Origin: Pseudomonadota bacterium
GTDB lineage: Bacteria; Pseudomonadota; Alphaproteobacteria; Parvibaculales; Parvibaculaceae
DNA length: 5,543 nucleotides
Direction: 5' to 3'
Assembly: GCA_021780275.1 (NCBI GenBank)
Contig: JAJXZC010000079.1
Coordinates: 1-5,543, forward strand
Shown piece after piece: positions 5,193 to 5,543 of this stretch. The position numbers were made by a program, and so were the translations under genes. The stretch's first letter is position 1, and every line of letters starts with the position of its first letter. The notes under the pieces were generated by a model, which did no database searches, was not told the origin of the DNA, and saw nothing but the letters and a program-made list of their open reading frames with translations.

Positions 5193-5228
5193 GCGCGGCC
5201 TTGCGCATCAATCCGCGCAAGGTCGCGC
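5193..5228. terminator. Strong hairpin after the PRC-barrel gene
   Basis: GCGCGGCCTTGCGC (5193-5206) pairs with GCGCAAGGTCGCGC (5215-5228) over 14 positions with one G-U wobble on the plus strand, around an 8-base loop. It begins eight bases after the TAG of the PRC-barrel gene, as expected for a terminator or an RNA-stabilising 3' hairpin. No T run follows, so intrinsic termination may be weak. It could also serve the convergent gene from the right. Confidence 0.55.
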
Positions 5229-5317
5229 CTCTCGCCGGCCATTTCAACGCAACTGCGCCAACGCACCGGTACTGGCGTGGCGTTTCCGAGGTCAGCCTCG
5301 TTTCGGTCTGGGGCTCG

Positions 5318-5543
5318 CTAATGCGCTGCGGCGCGGCCTTCCTCGCTGCGCAATTTGAGATATCGCTCCAGCGTCGGCGTCATGTGCTCGTGCAGCCATT
5401 GGGCCATGGCTTGTTCCTCGGCCAGGCAGGATTCGAGGAGAGAAACGGCCGTCGGCTGCTCCGCCTTCTCCGCGAGTACGATCATGCCTTCGTAGGCGCA
5501 AATCTCATAGCTCGCGAGTCCGTAGGTGATCATGCTGCTTTTG
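5318..5543 (-). CDS. Second DUF892 ferritin-like protein, C-terminal part
   Basis: The visible 74 residues end at TAG (5318-5320) and continue past the window edge, so the N-terminal half is missing. The sequence ITYGLASYEICAYEGMIVLA, then VSLLESCLAEEQAMAQWLHEH and a tail ending GRAAAH, matches the last two helices of DUF892 proteins: a Y/F-E-I-x-x-Y motif, then L-x-E-E-x-x-M-A-x-W. It corresponds to HYEISRYGTL and LQEEKK in the complete gene at 3046-3540, but the two differ clearly and belong to different subgroups. An ATG occurs near the edge at 5533, but it has no ribosome site and would yield only half a domain. The intact protein should be about 160-170 residues. Its promoter lies outside the window. 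Confidence 0.85.
   Translation of the reverse strand, partial: KSSMITYGLASYEICAYEGMIVLAEKAEQPTAVSLLESCLAEEQAMAQWLHEHMTPTLERYLKLRSEEGRAAAH

Noticed and set aside
5287..5304. CGAGG/CCTCG hairpin followed by TTT
   Set aside because: A five-base stem and three T residues are too weak to call as a terminator; the stronger hairpin at 5193-5228 lies nearby.

Overview
The window looks like chromosomal DNA of an alphaproteobacterium, probably from the Hyphomicrobiales (Rhizobiales). This is inferred from moderately high G+C, strong Shine-Dalgarno sites, the family mix (DUF892/YciE-like ferritin-fold proteins, paired DUF3147 membrane proteins, a secreted PRC-barrel protein), and promoter-like sites of the form GGAAC-N16/17-(C/G)GTT. 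That form is the signature of EcfG, the alphaproteobacterial general-stress sigma factor. No rRNA, tRNA, CRISPR array or insertion sequence was seen.

Layout. 97-1542 (-): a 481-residue multi-pass membrane protein with motifs of the uncharacterised GT-C/Wzy-like integral membrane families. 1660-2438 (-): two tandem DUF3147-type small membrane proteins, joined by a TGATG stop/start overlap. 2439-2627: no gene seen. 2628-3003 (-): a convincing 44-residue single-pass membrane protein, preceded by and overlapping a less certain 82-residue lipoprotein-like ORF. 3046-3540 (+): a complete DUF892 (YciE/YciF-type) protein with a strong ribosome site and an EcfG-like promoter. 3591-4148 (-): a family I inorganic pyrophosphatase converging on it. 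Upstream of the pyrophosphatase lies an unusual leader: an EcfG-like site, a possible 42-codon leader ORF that overlaps the pyrophosphatase start by ATGA, and a near-perfect hairpin inside that ORF. 4274-4789: no confident gene, but one + frame stays open and looks partly coding. 4790-5185 (+): an exported PRC-barrel protein with its own EcfG-like promoter. 5318-5543 (-): the C-terminal half of a second DUF892 protein, cut by the window edge. Positions 1-96 hold no recognisable gene.

Taken together, the right half (2628 to the end) reads as a general-stress island: two ferritin-fold DUF892 proteins, a pyrophosphatase, an envelope PRC-barrel protein and small membrane or lipoprotein-like ORFs, with three EcfG-like sites pointing at three of them. 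The main observations to follow up are the shared stress promoters, the leader ORF plus hairpin before the pyrophosphatase, and the 12-bp palindrome at the predicted transcription start of the DUF892 gene. The regulon assignment is inference from sequence pattern alone.
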